From positions 26,314 through 90,313 of the forward strand of contig VDMD01000100.1 in assembly GCA_007026445.1 (NCBI GenBank): 64,000 nucleotides of DNA. Direction: 5' to 3'. Origin of the DNA: Schizophyllum amplum (taxonomy: Eukaryota > Basidiomycota > Agaricomycetes > Agaricales > Schizophyllaceae). Positions 33,552-46,479 of this stretch are shown here, one piece after another (position 1 is the first letter of the stretch; every line of letters starts with the position of its first letter). Made by a program: the position numbers and the translations under genes. The notes under the pieces are model-generated. The model saw only the letters and a program-made list of their open reading frames with translations, was not told where the DNA came from and ran no database searches.

Positions 33552-36500
33552 CTACACCTTGAGATGGCACGTCGCGATATGGCCCTTGTAAGACTGACAA
33601 GTAATATACTTGTCTCGCCACTCTCGACGGCCCGGCTTGCCCTTGCTCCCCTTCTCAATAACTTCAGACTCGAAACATGGCCCCGCAGGGTGCGTTTCCC
33701 CGATAATCTTGGCCATTGCGGCGTCGCTGTTGGCTGCCGGATGCCACCATCGGCACTGCACGAGTACGCTTCTAACCACCGTGCGATTCCGGTAGCCTGG
33801 CCGGAGCTGTTGCAAGGTGGGCTCGAGGTGTTTATCGTCACAATGCTTCAAGGCCCTTTCCACGGCGCCCTTGTCGCCTTCCAAGACAAGGTGACCGAAG
33901 TCGAAGAGGCATAAGGTGCCGTCGTCGTTCATGATCTGGCACAACCTGGGGTCACCGGCGCCTTCGGGATCGCCCGGCTGGCGAACGTAGGGAGTGGGAG
34001 GGGAAGGAGGCTTCTGCGCGGGGGTGTTGGGCTTGAGCCAGTTCTTGTCAATGAGCACGCTCTGCGTAGACGTCTGCGGCGTGATGGTGCCCGCGGAAGA
34101 AGAGGCAACGGAAGAAGGAGGAGCAAAGGAGGACGAGGCGAGACTACTTTGCGCGGACGGGAGCGCGCGCTGCTTTCCGCGACGACGCGCTCCCTGACTC
34201 GCGTCCATGCGAGCGCCGTTAAAGTCAGAGCCCGAGCCGGCTGCGTCCAAGTTTGGAACAGTCTTCCAGCTTGAGCTCGCTCCGTCGAAGTTCGAACCCG
34301 CCACGTCGGAGGTCGAGCCGCGGCCATAATTAGGCGCGCTAGAGCCTTGGGTGCTCGGTCCGACTTGGAGGTCGTAGGGCGGGGAGAGCTGAGAGCCGTA
34401 GAACGGCGCTTGCTGACCGTTGTACGGTGGTGCTTGCTGACCGTTATACGGTGCTCGGTGACCATGGTACGGGCTTTGCTGACCATGGTACGGGCCTTGC
34501 TGACCATGGTACGGGCCTTGATGACCTGGCACTTGTTGATCATGAACAGGCGCTTGGCGACCAGGGTGAGGCGCGAGTCGACGCGCCGCGGATATCGTCT
34601 GAGAAGACGGTCCGGGCTGCCCATGCGAAGGAGCGGCCTGCGGGTACGAGGGCGCGGTGTACGTGGGAGCGGGTTGCGCGTATGGGGGAGCGAACTGCGC
34701 GTTCGCGGGAGCAAACTGCCCGTTCGCGGGAGCAAACTGCGCGTTCGCGGGATCAACCTGCCCGTTCGCGGGAGCAACCTGCGCGTATGAGGAGGAGGGC
34801 TGTGCGAATGAAGGACCGGGTCGAGACGAGGAACCTTGCCGATTGTACGGAAGGGAGTGATAGGGCTGTCTGTGCGAGAGGCCGGACTGCGCGTATGAAG
34901 GAGCAGGCGGCGCGTATAAAGGAGCAGGCGGCGCGTATGAAGGAGCAGACTGCGTGTATGAAGGAGCAGACTGCGCGTATGAGGGAGCACTCTGCGCGTA
35001 CGAGGGAGCGCTCTGCGCATATGAGGGAGCATATTGCGCGTATGAGATACCAGGTTGCGCGACCGTATTCGGAACGCCGAGCTGAGCAGGATACTGCCCC
35101 CCGTAGCCAAACGATCGAGGGCCCGCTGGCTGCATCATCATCCCGTTCGGGATGGTGTTGCCCGTGCCGTTGTTCTCCATAACGTTGTACGACGAGCTTC
35201 CCTGGTACGGGACGCCTTGAGGCCTCGGACCGGTGTAGGGCGTCCCCTGGTTCGGAACGGACATGTGAGATGGAGCAGATAGACGCGGCACGGGCAACTC
35301 TCTCATGTCGCGCCCCTGCCACTGCGGCTGAGAGACGCCCTGAGCCTGAGTCACGCGAGGCTGCTTGGTCAACCTCTCTAGCTGCTCGTTGCTAGCCTGG
35401 CGCTTAGGCGCGCGAGACCATACAGTCTTCGCCGCGGGAGGAGGCACAGATGAAGGCGGCGACGCAGACGAGGGAGGCGATGCAGATACGTCGCCATGAG
35501 CCGCATCAGGCTGGAGCGGCCCATAGTCCGCCGCGCTCGTCGAGGAGGTCACCTGAGCTGGTGGAGGCAATGCGCTACCCTCGGTGCCAAAGCTCTGCTC
35601 TGGGTACCCGCAGGCGAGGAACAGATCCCATTCCGAAGGGGCACGGCCGGTGGTGTTGCCCGAAGGCACATCCGGTGAAGGAACGATGGGCAGCTCTTCT
35701 TGACTATCGGCAGTCCTGCAGTTATGTAGTCAGTAATAGAGCGAACGACCACGATGGACAAACTCACTCCTCTGAACCTTGCGCTTGGTGGTCTTCGATC
35801 GCGCTTTCTGGCTCTGTCACGTCTGCATCACTGCAGCACATGTAAGATATGGTACACAAACGACATCCGCAGTTTACTCACCTTGGCGTGGTTCCAAAAT
35901 CTGCAGGTCTGCGAGGAGTGTCGAATACGCCAATATCGACACGTTCATCGCCATCAGTAGCCGCGTCGGCATCACCAGTAGTCGTGTCCCTCAAGTCTCC
36001 ATCTATGTCGTTTGTGTTCAGCACCCCCGCCAGGCCAGAATCCTTTTCATCTTGAGTCGTCTTCTGAAGACGAACGATGTCCGAGCCCGGGGAGTTGTAT
36101 TGCTCGTCCGACGCGGGCGAGTCCCGCAGGGTAACGGGGCCAGCCAGCCGATGCGGAATCGCCAGAGATGGAGGACGAGGCGCGGAAGTGACGGCATCGT
36201 CCGAGTCGCCATCGGTGCTCTGCTTGGCATGCTCGACGGGTTCCTCATCGGAGTCACGTGCGGGTTGCTCGTCCAGCTTCGCAATATCGGTGGAGGTAGT
36301 AATGGATGGTATAGCATAGGCAATGTTGTCGCCGTCGTCGAAATCGCCGTCCGCGTCCTCGTCTGCATCTTCCTCGTCGGATTCTTCCTGCTCGTTATCG
36401 ACCCGTGAGCCGTGTTCTGCTTGGGGCTGCTGTAGTGAAACCGTGGCGATGGGCTGAGGACTCTCATCGTGGGCGTGCTGCTCTTCGTTGTTCGAGGCAG

Positions 36501-36753
36501 GCATGTTCATGCTCAGACCCTGCGCCGTGGGCGCATGCAGGAAGAGCTCATCCCGAGCCTCCTGGGTGTTGTAAGCCATAGTAGGCTCGTCGTTGAGCCC
36601 CGAATCAGTAAGAAATAGCTGCCAGGAAAGATCATGGTGATCCTCATAGGAGCTGGAGCGACAAAAGCTTGTCAGCAAACGCAAGCCACTGAGTGGCGAG
36701 CCCACGCACCTATCAAAAGGAGACGAAAACATCCCCAGAATCGCGTCCGCCAT
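33552..36753 (-). CDS. Orphan protein, copy 2, with Tyr/Gln/Pro repeats
   Basis: Four exons: 36710-36753, 35882-36652, 35768-35830 and 33552-35715; 1013 residues. Family unknown. Residues about 1-290 are acidic and Asp/Glu/Thr-rich. The centre is low complexity with internal repeats: SYAQSAP units (about 517-570), FAPANGQ/NAQ units (about 605-650) and PYHGQQG/PYNGQQA units (about 690-735), as in disordered, phase-separating or adhesive proteins. The C-terminal 120 residues have a Cys/His pattern (DDGTLCLFDFGHL, KHCDDKHLEP, QCRWWHP) like that of copy 1. The 63-nt third exon equals exon 2 of copy 1 in length and phase. No signal peptide or membrane segment is evident. Confidence 0.7.
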
Positions 36754-39659
36754 AATCCGCTCGCTTGCGTGGATTCCAAGAGTGAGGAGATCAGCCAAAA
36801 CGCGCGTCAGAGGCGAGGGAGGATGCAAGTCGGAGATGGGAAGGAAAGAACAAACGCGGCCAGCGATTTGAGGGTGATGGAATTAGAAGGCGGTGGTAAA
36901 CAAGCGCACACTCCCACGAGTTTTGACCAGAATCGGATCCCCATCACGCTGTGACCGTCGTTCGTACTTGGAACTTCGTATACTGGCTGCTGAGCAGTGT
37001 AAGCATGGACCAGGCTACTTGAGTGAGAGCGCGTACCTTGCGAGAATAATGGGCGGCAGGATTTTGTGTTCGCCACGAGGCGCGTCGGAGTCGAATCGCC
37101 GAGGGGTCTTTGCACTCGCGCTTGACCATCGTCGTCCGGCAGTGCGGTGGTCATTGATGATGGGCGACGTCAATTGGAGAATATATACCCGTTGTTTGTG
37201 TCGTGGGTCATATGCTTGGGTAGGATTTTGATGACACTCGGTATTCTGCGAGGAACATTGACCGTACCCAAAGTCGACGTTGGGACGTCACCTTGCTTCG
37301 TCCTGGCGTCACCTTGCATGGTCCCGGCATCCACTCGTCGTTCTCGGGATTCCTAGGTTTGTCCTGAGGATTGTCCTTTGAGGCCGAGGTCGGCTTGCTC
37401 TATACACGCTCTTGGCTTCGCTCGCTAATCTTCTCTTTCCAGGAGTCCAGGTCCCTTTATGTGAGCATGCCACGCCATTGAACCTGCTACCATGTCGGTG
37501 AGCATACGCTCTAAACGGTGGCAGACATGACTGACCTCACATTCCAATCGTTCCTTCACTTCGCGGCTTCCTGGCGCCGGCCGTGTCGGAGCAGTCGCTC
37601 TCCGTATACACCCTAGCGTATACGCCGTGCGGCGTCGATAGGGAGCTTTCTTCCGTAGGTGCACCTCGCCCTACCCACTGCCTTCGGGCTCGAAGATGGC
37701 CCGTACTCGTAGGTGCGTGTCGCTGCACCGTCTCTTCGCGTGCATGGCTTCGCGCTTCGTATTAGTGTCCCTCGACATCAGACCTGCCCCGTTCTGCGTA
37801 TCGTCTTTCTTTGCTCGATGACCGTCCGACGCGGTCATCCTTTCTCTGGCACTTCTCATGCGCCGTCCGTGTGACCTATCCTGCAAAATACACAGGTGAG
37901 CACTCGCGTCTCATAAGACCAACAGAACGCTAACCTTGTCTTCCAGGGAGTAGGGCAGTGCCCTCAACACCATCCCCATACGCCGCCACTTCGCGGTAGT
38001 CACGATGCGTACGCAAGAGCCTAGTTTAGTCAGTGAGGTGCATGACTCGCCGCCAACAGACTCGAAGGGACGGTGTCGACGCGATGGGGCGAGAGCCGCG
38101 CTACACCTTCGTGCACCGAGGGACTGCTTGCGCGACGCTGGTAGGCTCCTAGCGTCGTGCCGCTGGCTCAGCCCACCTACAGAAGAAGCTCACCGGTCAC
38201 ATGTTCTCGACATAGCGCAGACTATGGGCGGACATGGTCGCAGGCACGCCGAATCTTCCCTTCTTCGAGTTGTACGTACACTCGTTTTCCTAGACGTTCA
38301 GCATTCGAGCTTACTTCACTTGCTTACAGTTTCCACAGGCATCCTTACGCCGAGCTCGGGGCTCGACCATGAAGCCAGCATACACTCTTGCATAGAACGC
38401 GCATCTATTCACGTTCCGTACATACGACCGACCTACGACATGCGCGTGAGCACAGCCTTCTTCTCTTATGATGAACACTCACAACGTCAGTATCTACCCC
38501 GAGCTCGTACTATACCGCAGACGTATACGAGGCATGGCGCAGCCGAATGCGAGCGAGAACGAGCCTTCCTTCCGTACAACGACGAATCCTGCACCTGCAA
38601 AACATCCTCCATCCAGCATCCACCCACTTCGACACATGTCCGAGGTACGTCCACATAAGAACCATCCTCAACCATCAGCCACAGAGCGTTCACATGCAGG
38701 TCAGTCATATACCCAAGGGCTTCATCTCAAGACACGGAATGACGAAGCCTCGAACGATAGTAGGACGGTAAACGTGTTTTTATTGCAAGGAGTAAGTCTG
38801 TCTACTCACCTACCTTTTGATGCCGCAAATCACCTCCAGCAGAGGCGACCGACAGCGCATGCGGCAGCGTCTAAGTACCTGCCACATATAGTCACGTGAC
38901 TCCGGATTCCGAGACAGCCTTGCGAACGTCCTGCGCAGCATCGTCCCAATCTCCCGTGGCAACCCGTGTGGACGACATGCTAACAATGGTGAGCTAGACC
39001 GGCGACGCATGGACGGGCATGTGGCGGTCCAAGGTGAGGCGCGGCCACGAGGACTACAAGATCAAATGGCGTGCGAGAGGGGAGGAAGCGCGAAGACGGC
39101 ATGATCAAGGACGGAATATGGAGGATGGAGGATGGAGGACAGGTATGTGGGTCGTGGAGGGTACGGGCAGGGGCGGTCTCAAGACGTTGCATTCGGCCAG
39201 GTGATCTTCTGTCGGAACCCTCGAGGCCAAATAAGCCGACGGCGTTCAGATAAGATCGTACGACATACCTGGATGACCTGATGCGTCGTGAAGACCTTGA
39301 CCTCGACGGTGGGCAATGACTCAAATGAGAACAACAGAACAGCGCTCAGACGGACAACGTTGCCAGAGGGAGGCGGGCGCTTGAGCCCGCGGAGGGAAGG
39401 TCTTGCCAAAAAGCTCAGGACCAAGAAAGTCGATGTCGGGAAAACGATGAGAGGCAAAGCAGACGGCCGGGAAGGGCGGGGAGAGGAGAAAAAAAGGTGT
39501 TTCGCGAGGCCGCGAGGTCTTATAAGCCATTTTTTGTTGCAATTGTTTGCCAACGTCTTCCAAATTCATCACAGGTCAATCTTCGGAGTTTACTCTGCCG
39601 AGTTTGGAAGGAACGTAATCTGCGCTCGCATCGATTGTGGGCTAAGGAAAGCGACATTC
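36754..39659. other. Region upstream of orphan copy 2
   Basis: About 2.9 kb without a gene I can support. It contains the duplicated blocks listed for 28850-33551 (36897-37135, 37870-37965, 38410-38510, 38740-38930). An intron-like segment lies at 37894-37945 on the + strand. Nothing else recognised. Confidence 0.5.
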
Positions 39660-39960
39660 ACGCATGTATTTCCATGGTAGCAAAACAAGGCTCTATTGTG
39701 AAGGAATGGCGGAGCAAGTCATCTTTACAGCGAACAATGGGCGTCTCGACGAACGGAATCAGATCAAGTGCGCCACCGAGTTAGCTAGCTTGTCTAACTT
39801 GGTGGGTAATCCGCTAGAACCGCAGACGGCCCACATGGACGATATGCGTGCGATTAAACAAGAGATCTGCTTGAGTGGATGGAAGGTCAAGTCAAAGTCC
39901 ATCCGTCACGAAGTCACACAATCTCTAATGCGCAACTGCCTGTTTTGGGAGGTAAAAGGT
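39660..39960 (+). repeat. Dispersed repeat, copy 1
   Basis: Shares ordered blocks with 48480-48790: AACAATGGGCG, GGTCAAGTCAAAGTCCATCC against AGGTCAAAGTCCATCCGTCA, and GCCTGTTTTGG. No terminal structure was found. Confidence 0.55.
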
Positions 39961-40880
39961 GATCCAATCACAGGCGTAACATCCGCAAACACGATCGCTG
40001 TCTGTCTGCTGCCGCCAAGTCGAGTTGAGTAAAACCAATCCGGAAGTGCTACGCATTCCTGAACTTGCGAGCGTCTTTTTTCCATCTACAAAGCACTTCA
40101 ATGTCCTCGGATAGCTCATAAATCCAGCTTCTTAAACCGCGGCGGAACCCGCTCCCGATACATTCCAATGCCGTGTATTGTCACCTTCAGGCTTTGCTCA
40201 CGATGACCCTCCTCAAAAACAGTGGACAGACGCGGGTCCTTCTTATATCCCGTCCTTTCGGCTTTCCCTCGGGATCTGGTTTGGCTCTCAGCTCTGTGCG
40301 CGTCCTCCATCATCAGCTCGAAGCCGCGCTCGGACAGCTCGACCATAACTCCGAGTACAACGCGTCTTTGTTTCTCTGCAGGCCGGCGTCTCTCGGAGAC
40401 GACAGAGGATTTCCTGGACAGTATCGCGCCTGCTGGCTTGGTTCTCTCGCGACGTGACCATACGAGACTGTTTCCTCGACGACCCGGCCGCGACGCTGCG
40501 CTGGAACACTACTGCATATTTTATTGCTCTCCTGCGGATGACCTACCCTCCGTCCCCTTGCTCACGCCCATCATTCCCGATGCTGACTCCCTGCCCTGCT
40601 ACCACCTCGCCGTCTTCCACCTCGCCTTCTGCTGAACGTCTCCGCCACCGACATCGATGACTCTGCCGGCCGGACCCGCGATGAAGCGCCCGCTACCCTC
40701 CGCCTCAAGGTCGTCCTGCTCGTCGACATACTCACAAACTCCGAGACGCTCCACGATCACACCCACCGACATCGACTGCCGCCTCCGCCCATACCGCACC
40801 GGCCTTGCCCTCCTCGAACCGCGCACCGCTACGGCTTCGGCGCGCTCTCTTAACAGAAGGAGCTCCACGACTGCCTCCTC

Positions 40881-41312
40881 GTGAGCCGTACTTACCAGGA
40901 CCTCTACCTCGCAATGCGCGCGCGGCAACGGCATCTCGTGGAGGAGAGGCAGGCGAGGACGGTTCTACTAAAGCACGTGTCCGAGGTGAGGGGCGTGGGC
41001 TGCGTGTTTGCTGGGATCGCGCGTGTTTGTTGGGATCGCGAACTGCTCGCTGGGGGTTGGCACTGTGTGCTTGACGCGTTGCCTGCCTATAGACGCGCTG
41101 CTCTACTAGTGATGACCGTCACTGACTGTTTTCTTTTTTTTACTACTAGGCAGGATACCGGGATCTCGACGTACCTGACGGTCTTATCGAAATATTCGTT
41201 CCTCGATACTCGGGTGGAGAACGAGCAGGCGGAGGTGCTCGACGGCGTGCCATGTTATGTCTGCCTCGACCGTCAGGTAGCTCGTGACCTTGACCATCAG
41301 GTAGCTTCGTGA
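40881..41312 (+). pseudogene. Possible gene remnant of unknown family
   Basis: A frame preceded by a plausible splice acceptor (CTCTTAACAG). The words LHDCLLVSRTYQDLYLAMRA recur in degraded form at 49975-50035 (HHDCLMPRKPYQDLCLVN). The downstream end runs into a tandem repeat. I cannot name a family. Confidence 0.3.
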
Positions 41313-41385
41313 CCTCGACCGCCAAGCAGCTTCGTGACCTCGACCGTCAGGTAGCTTCGTGACCTCGGCCGTCAGGCACCTTTGT
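41262..41385 (+). repeat. 25-bp tandem repeat, about five units
   Basis: The unit is GACCTCGACCGTCAGG plus TAGCTTCGT, with point changes between copies. The first unit is two bases shorter. Confidence 0.85.
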
Positions 41386-42448
41386 GGACTCTTTGGGTAA
41401 GTAAGTCAATCACCTTGAATGACGAGCTCCTTTTGACCACGCAGATCAGATGTGGCGACAGTCTACAGACCCACACCCTCGTCAAGGAAGGTTACGCCGG
41501 CCACGGCTTCGGCGTCCGCGCATGCGTCTCCTTCCTCAGCGGCAACCACTGTGCGGACAATCTCACATCCTGGGTTCTGATCCGACTCGCGACGCGGCAG
41601 CACTCGTGAGACTACATCTCGCTTTTTCTGCTGCGCGTGCGCGTTGCGAGCTGCTTATCGGCGTAAATGCTGGATCCCAAGGTCGACGGCTTCGTCGACG
41701 GACACGATGTATGCGGCGGGAGCGTTGTAGCGAGCACTGGGTACTCGATGTACCAGATGCGGCCGCGAAGAAGGCCTGAGGATTACAAATGAGCCGCTTG
41801 GGGTACGGCGTCCACCGCGGGCTCGCCTCGAAAGCCCCACGCACAGCAGGGGGAGGTGTAGCCGCACGAGTCTGCTGCGAGGTGTTCAAGGCGTGAGCTC
41901 GCACGCGTGGTTGCCGATGAGGAAGGCGCCGCGGGGCAGGGCGTCGTCCGCGTCTAAGACGCGTGTATCCCAGGGAAATCGGGCGAGCAGGCGCTGAGCG
42001 CGGAGCGCGTTTATGCTGTATTTGTTCGAGCACGCTGTTCGACACCTAGTACTGGAGAGCATATATTCAGAGGTCCTATCCCGTAGCCCTGGTCCAGAAA
42101 AAGTAACTATGTGTATAAATGTACAGGGGCTTCCGGTTTCGCAGTCAATACAAGCGTGAATACTGCATTTCGAATGCGACGATACATATCCGAATACAGC
42201 GCTACACTAGACTCATGGTATCAGCATTGACGAGTAGAAAAAGTCCGCAGTGAAGGAACTTAGCGCCAGCACGCCTATCCTTGTGACGCAGTCGCATCAT
42301 GACAGAAACCCGGACAGTAACCTTTGGTCTTCAGAAAACATATCTATCTTTGAGAGGAAATCAGTATGTAACGGTCGTGCGCCTGAACGAGGCTGCGGAC
42401 CTTCGTAAGGAGCAAGCTCAGGCCTGGACATCCTATCCTTCCACCGAC

Positions 42449-43946
42449 TCAATGCGCGCATACAGCATTCTGGAGGATCGCTAGTACGTCGGCGTTGGTG
42501 CACGGCCGTAGCCCTGGTGTCAGAGTCCACACGGGTGTACCGCCATCTGCTGGAGCGCATGTCACGTCGAAAGGGATGTGCACGGAGCGGTCTGTACGGC
42601 TTTCCGTCGCGCAGACGTGGTCGAGAGGACTTTGACCGACCGCACAGACATCCAAGCAGGTGTCCATCTCGGGCACGAGCCAGAATACGCTGAAGCCAGA
42701 AAGGGCACCAACGTGCTGTGCAGTGGTGAGTCCTGGTTGATCATGGAGGCTGACTAACGTACATGGAGTATCGATGGTCGAATCCCTGGATACATCTTCG
42801 GGAGGCCATCCTGTATTAAGGTGTATATCCTGTCGATTCCGGGCGCTGGACGCCGCAGTTTCGTCCATAAAGGCTTATTGACAGATGAGTGGGCATCCAC
42901 GAGCACAAAAGCACTCGACTCACTGCTGATTTGCTCTGCAATGGCTGTGATCTGTTTGCGGCATGTCTGGGACTCCTCCCGGTCTTTTCTAGCCTCTGAA
43001 GCGCCATCAGTACCAGTAGCGGCAAGCAGCGGAGCCGTTAAACGTACGGGCTTCGCAGGCCTCGGAGGCCTCGAGGATGTCCAGCGTCCTGCTCACGACA
43101 TTAAAGGTTGCAGCGGACACAATATGATGATGATCTGTCGCCAGCCGGCCCAGGTCGTCCAAGGCCGAGGACACCTCATTCGACTGACCTAACTTCTTTA
43201 GCCACAGCTCTAGTGTCGGAGAAGTCAGCTGAGCATCACCAATGTCATGTCCGACTCACTCAGGCGATGGGTCTTCTGAAGTTTCGTGATTACTCCGAGG
43301 ACGACCACGATCTGCACGAGGAGCTTGACGGAGACTTCGCGCAGGGCCTCAGGCATGTTGCGGGCGGCAATGAACTTGACAGTACGTAGATGATGCTCGA
43401 TTGTGTCGAATGCATCCAATGCGGCGTCAAAGTCTTCGCTGACCTGTCTCGAGGCCTAATAAATCATCAATACGACTAATTGTTGACGAAGCTTCATATA
43501 CATACCTGAATGACGACGAAGATGGCTGCAAAAATTGCCTTTCCGGGTGGGAATGGCTAGAAGGGATGCATCAGCGTGTTCTGCTGGCCGCCCTCACCGC
43601 TAAACGCACCAGGATGATTGCTTCCTCGAAGGTCCCGCAGAGTGTTTGTATGGTTGCGGCAATCGGCTCGATCTTGGATCGTAGCGTCTGCGGGCCGTCT
43701 GCACGTGACTTCTTGAAGGTTGCTTTGTTCTGTTCGATGTACGTGAAGATGGAGGTCGTAGAGTCGAAGGATGCGGCCTGAGGCGATGAGAGATCCATGC
43801 CTGTCTCGCGTTCATATCGCATCAAGGCGTTCTTCCAAAGTTCGACAAGTGGATCCAGCCTGGCGCGAGATCGAAGCAGAGGGGATTCGGGATGCAATGA
43901 CACGGGCGAGGTCCAGGCTGTTGACGTGGAGAAGAAGGGGTCCGTT
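42449..43946 (-). pseudogene. STAND/NLR-type N-terminal (Goodbye-like) domain, no nucleotide-binding domain seen
   Basis: Exons 43610-43946, 43506-43556, 43260-43455 and one from 43209 downward encode a helical domain typical of the N-terminus of fungal STAND proteins: LWKNALMRYERETG, the central PFPPGKAIFAAIF, then an amphipathic helix pair (FDTIEHHLRTVKF, SVKLLVQIVVVLGVITK) and LWLKKLG. In family members this is followed by a helical linker, a NACHT/NB-ARC domain and repeats, and acts in non-self recognition or cell-death control. Here a linker (EEASEAREDRE-like, EESQTCRKQITAI) can be followed, but no P-loop appears and the frame ends at 42449 after unrelated sequence. Truncated gene or stand-alone domain. 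No start codon was settled. Confidence 0.5.
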
Positions 43947-44066
43947 CTGCGGAGATGAAGTGAGGTCTAATAACGGGGACTTAGATGAACACGACGAACG
44001 TAGAGCGTATTGCCGATGCAGACGTTTGGTAAATGTCGTGGGAGCTACAGCTGCTTGTCAGAAAAG

Positions 44067-44640
44067 CTAAGGGACCTCTTTCAGGTTGATGACGCACTCA
44101 GATTCCTCCACTGTACGGTCGTTGGGAACGTGAGAAACATCATAGTCTTCAGCACGGTAGGCGCCGTCTTCCATTGTGCTTGATTGGTGAGTATCGAATG
44201 CGCCTGCTGGACTGTCAGAGTCGGGAGCATCGAGACGCACCTTTATGTATACGAAGTTATCGAGCACTGGTTGCGACTCGCGGTCCGTCGAGCGTGAGCA
44301 CGGCCCGAATCGTAGATCGGACACTGACGAGAAGTTGGCAAATGCATCTAGCCACGCACCAGTGCCCACAGTTTTGCACGCCTCGAGCACAACTTTGAGG
44401 AGATGACTGCTCACCGTGGCTGCATTCGCGGCATGAAACCAGGAGTCGCGGTCGGCGAAACGAACTTCGCGACCGGCATGTCTGATAAGATACAGCTCTC
44501 GGTTATGTAAGTTCCTTCTGGGGTGGCGATGCGCGCGTTCGCAGTACCGCGATCGTCGACCAACGGTGACGTGACAGACAGTGGTTGTGGGACATCGAAG
44601 GACGTTGGTCGCGGTCAAGTCGCGGTAGACTGCTGACCTT
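44067..44640 (-). other. Unassigned frame, possibly a C2-like exon
   Basis: An open frame (LTATNVLRCPTTT...IKVRLDAPDSD) directly upstream of the STAND-like domain on the same strand. Many Agaricomycete STAND genes begin with a C2-like domain. The order and the beta-rich look fit, but the diagnostic Asp residues are not evident and the junction to 43946 was not resolved. Confidence 0.25.
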
Positions 44641-46479
44641 CAAGCACGTGTTCTGATTGATTTTCAGCAAATAAATGTGCGGAGTATACATGAGAGGGGA
44701 ATGACGAACGCGACGGAGTCTGAGCCAGCTCGTCCACCTTACAAGAATGCTGATCGAATGCTGGTCACCTGCTCGATTACGCGAGCGTATTCTCGAATCA
44801 AATGGTATATTGAGTCTACTGATCTTCACAAAGGTGAGTGGCTATAGGCGAAGTAATAAGTCGTACATCAGCGTCGATGTCATACTCACATGGAAGGCCT
44901 TGACCCCGCGCCTTGCTTCGGAAAGTCATTAACTCGCGCGCAAATCTCAGATAGAGCAAGTACGGCATGCTGCAGATTAGCTGCACGAAGTAGGTATAAC
45001 TCACCATTGTAGGGCCAGCGCGTGCGCGATGCAAATTAAGGACAATATGTGCTGCACGGGTCGCCATGTAATCATATGAGTACGCGATCGATACTGGATA
45101 CCGGAAGCGTACCTTCCCGCGGTCAGACGGGCCGAGCGTCGCGAATGGGAAGCTTTGGAAGCAGCCGCGCAGCGCGACCAGAGCCGCTGCGTGCGTGACA
45201 AACTCCCGCCGCTATCTCAGAGGCGGCGCGCAGTTTGTCGTGCTACGGAAATTATGACAGAGCTACAAAGGACGCGTATGAAACATGATGCGCCTGTGGC
45301 GGCGTTGGGGGTGGTGGGAGCGAAAGACATACGGCATCCGTCATCGTCTCCGCTGGTCTGAAGAGGATTTTGTTATCGATGACCGGACTGGCAAAGAGTA
45401 TATAGGTCAACCAGCAATCGGGTGCGAGCATACGTCCGCATACTGGCGCACTCGCCGCACTTCAAGTGAGGGGGCAATCCTCAGCGTGTTTTGCAAGCCA
45501 CCTGGTGCGCACGGGCAATGTCACTGGACATCAAGTATCGCACTGCGAGGACGCACCAGACCCCGGGACATCATTGTTCCGAGAACTGAAGCGCAATACA
45601 CTGTGAAAACTGAGGAACAAGGTGTTTTCACGATGTTCCTGTTGTCGAGCTGTTGCTCTTGCCGAGAGGTTGACATAGACTACGCGCAATCGTCCGCAGT
45701 CGCTGAAAATGGCGCTCGCCCTCTTTTGCGCAATCTGTCCCAAGGAGAAATGCAACAGTAAACGAGCAATGTGAAGTGGGCGGGCATCATGGGAAGAAGT
45801 CGTTGAGGAGAAGTCATGGATGAGCGAGACGGCCCGCAACGGCGTCGAGGGCACGTCGTGGGGCTGCCAGTGGCACCACTGCCAACTGGGGCATCACCGG
45901 TCCGAAGTCCCGATCCGGTCCCCGGATGATCAAATAGCCTGCCCTCAATTGGCATCCGCTTGCTTTCCTCTCCTCAGTTGGCACGGTCATCACGCTGGGC
46001 CTCTCCTACCCCAGCCTCTCAGGTAGACTCACTGAGCGCTGATCGTCTTCAACCTTGCATTGAGCCGTAAGACCATCCATTATCTTTCGATCACGAGCCC
46101 AACCCGACCCGCCAGCAACAGCAGGGGCCAAGAGAAGAGAATCATGATCAAGCATAATCGACCCGGGAGGATCGCGTGGAGCTCAGTTGAGAGAACCTGG
46201 ATTATAGTAGTAGACCAGTAGTAGGAGACGATGCATGACCCTGAATAGCTATGGCAATCGAAGATTCGAACCCTCAACAAATCCGAGAGATTGACTGCGA
46301 GATGAGTGATACGTGTGAGGGTCGCTCATGAGATGCAAGCAGATACATAGGCCAGACAGGCTCGTACAAGCTTCGTGACCAAGGAATGACCCTTGCTCTG
46401 CCGTCTCAGGCTGACAAAGAACGAGTAGATTGTTTAGTTGACTGAGAATGAAACACAGTAAATTGTAGCAACACACCTT
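44641..46479. other. Intergenic region without recognisable genes
   Basis: Only short frames. A tRNA-like B-box at 46265 was examined and rejected. 3' flank of the zinc-finger gene at the right end. Confidence 0.4.

Larger units (their letters stand above)
39961..42448. other. Decayed gene-poor region
   Basis: Frames here are short and overlapping. One segment (40858-40925, ACCAGGACCTCT) matches 49980-50035, which suggests two remnants of one gene of unknown identity. A Cys-containing frame at 41400-41610 is not recognised. The region also holds the minisatellite at 41262-41385. Confidence 0.4.

Noticed and set aside
46255..46340. tRNA-like B-box (GGGTTCGAATC on the minus strand)
   Set aside because: No A-box at the right distance and the T-arm and acceptor stems do not pair.
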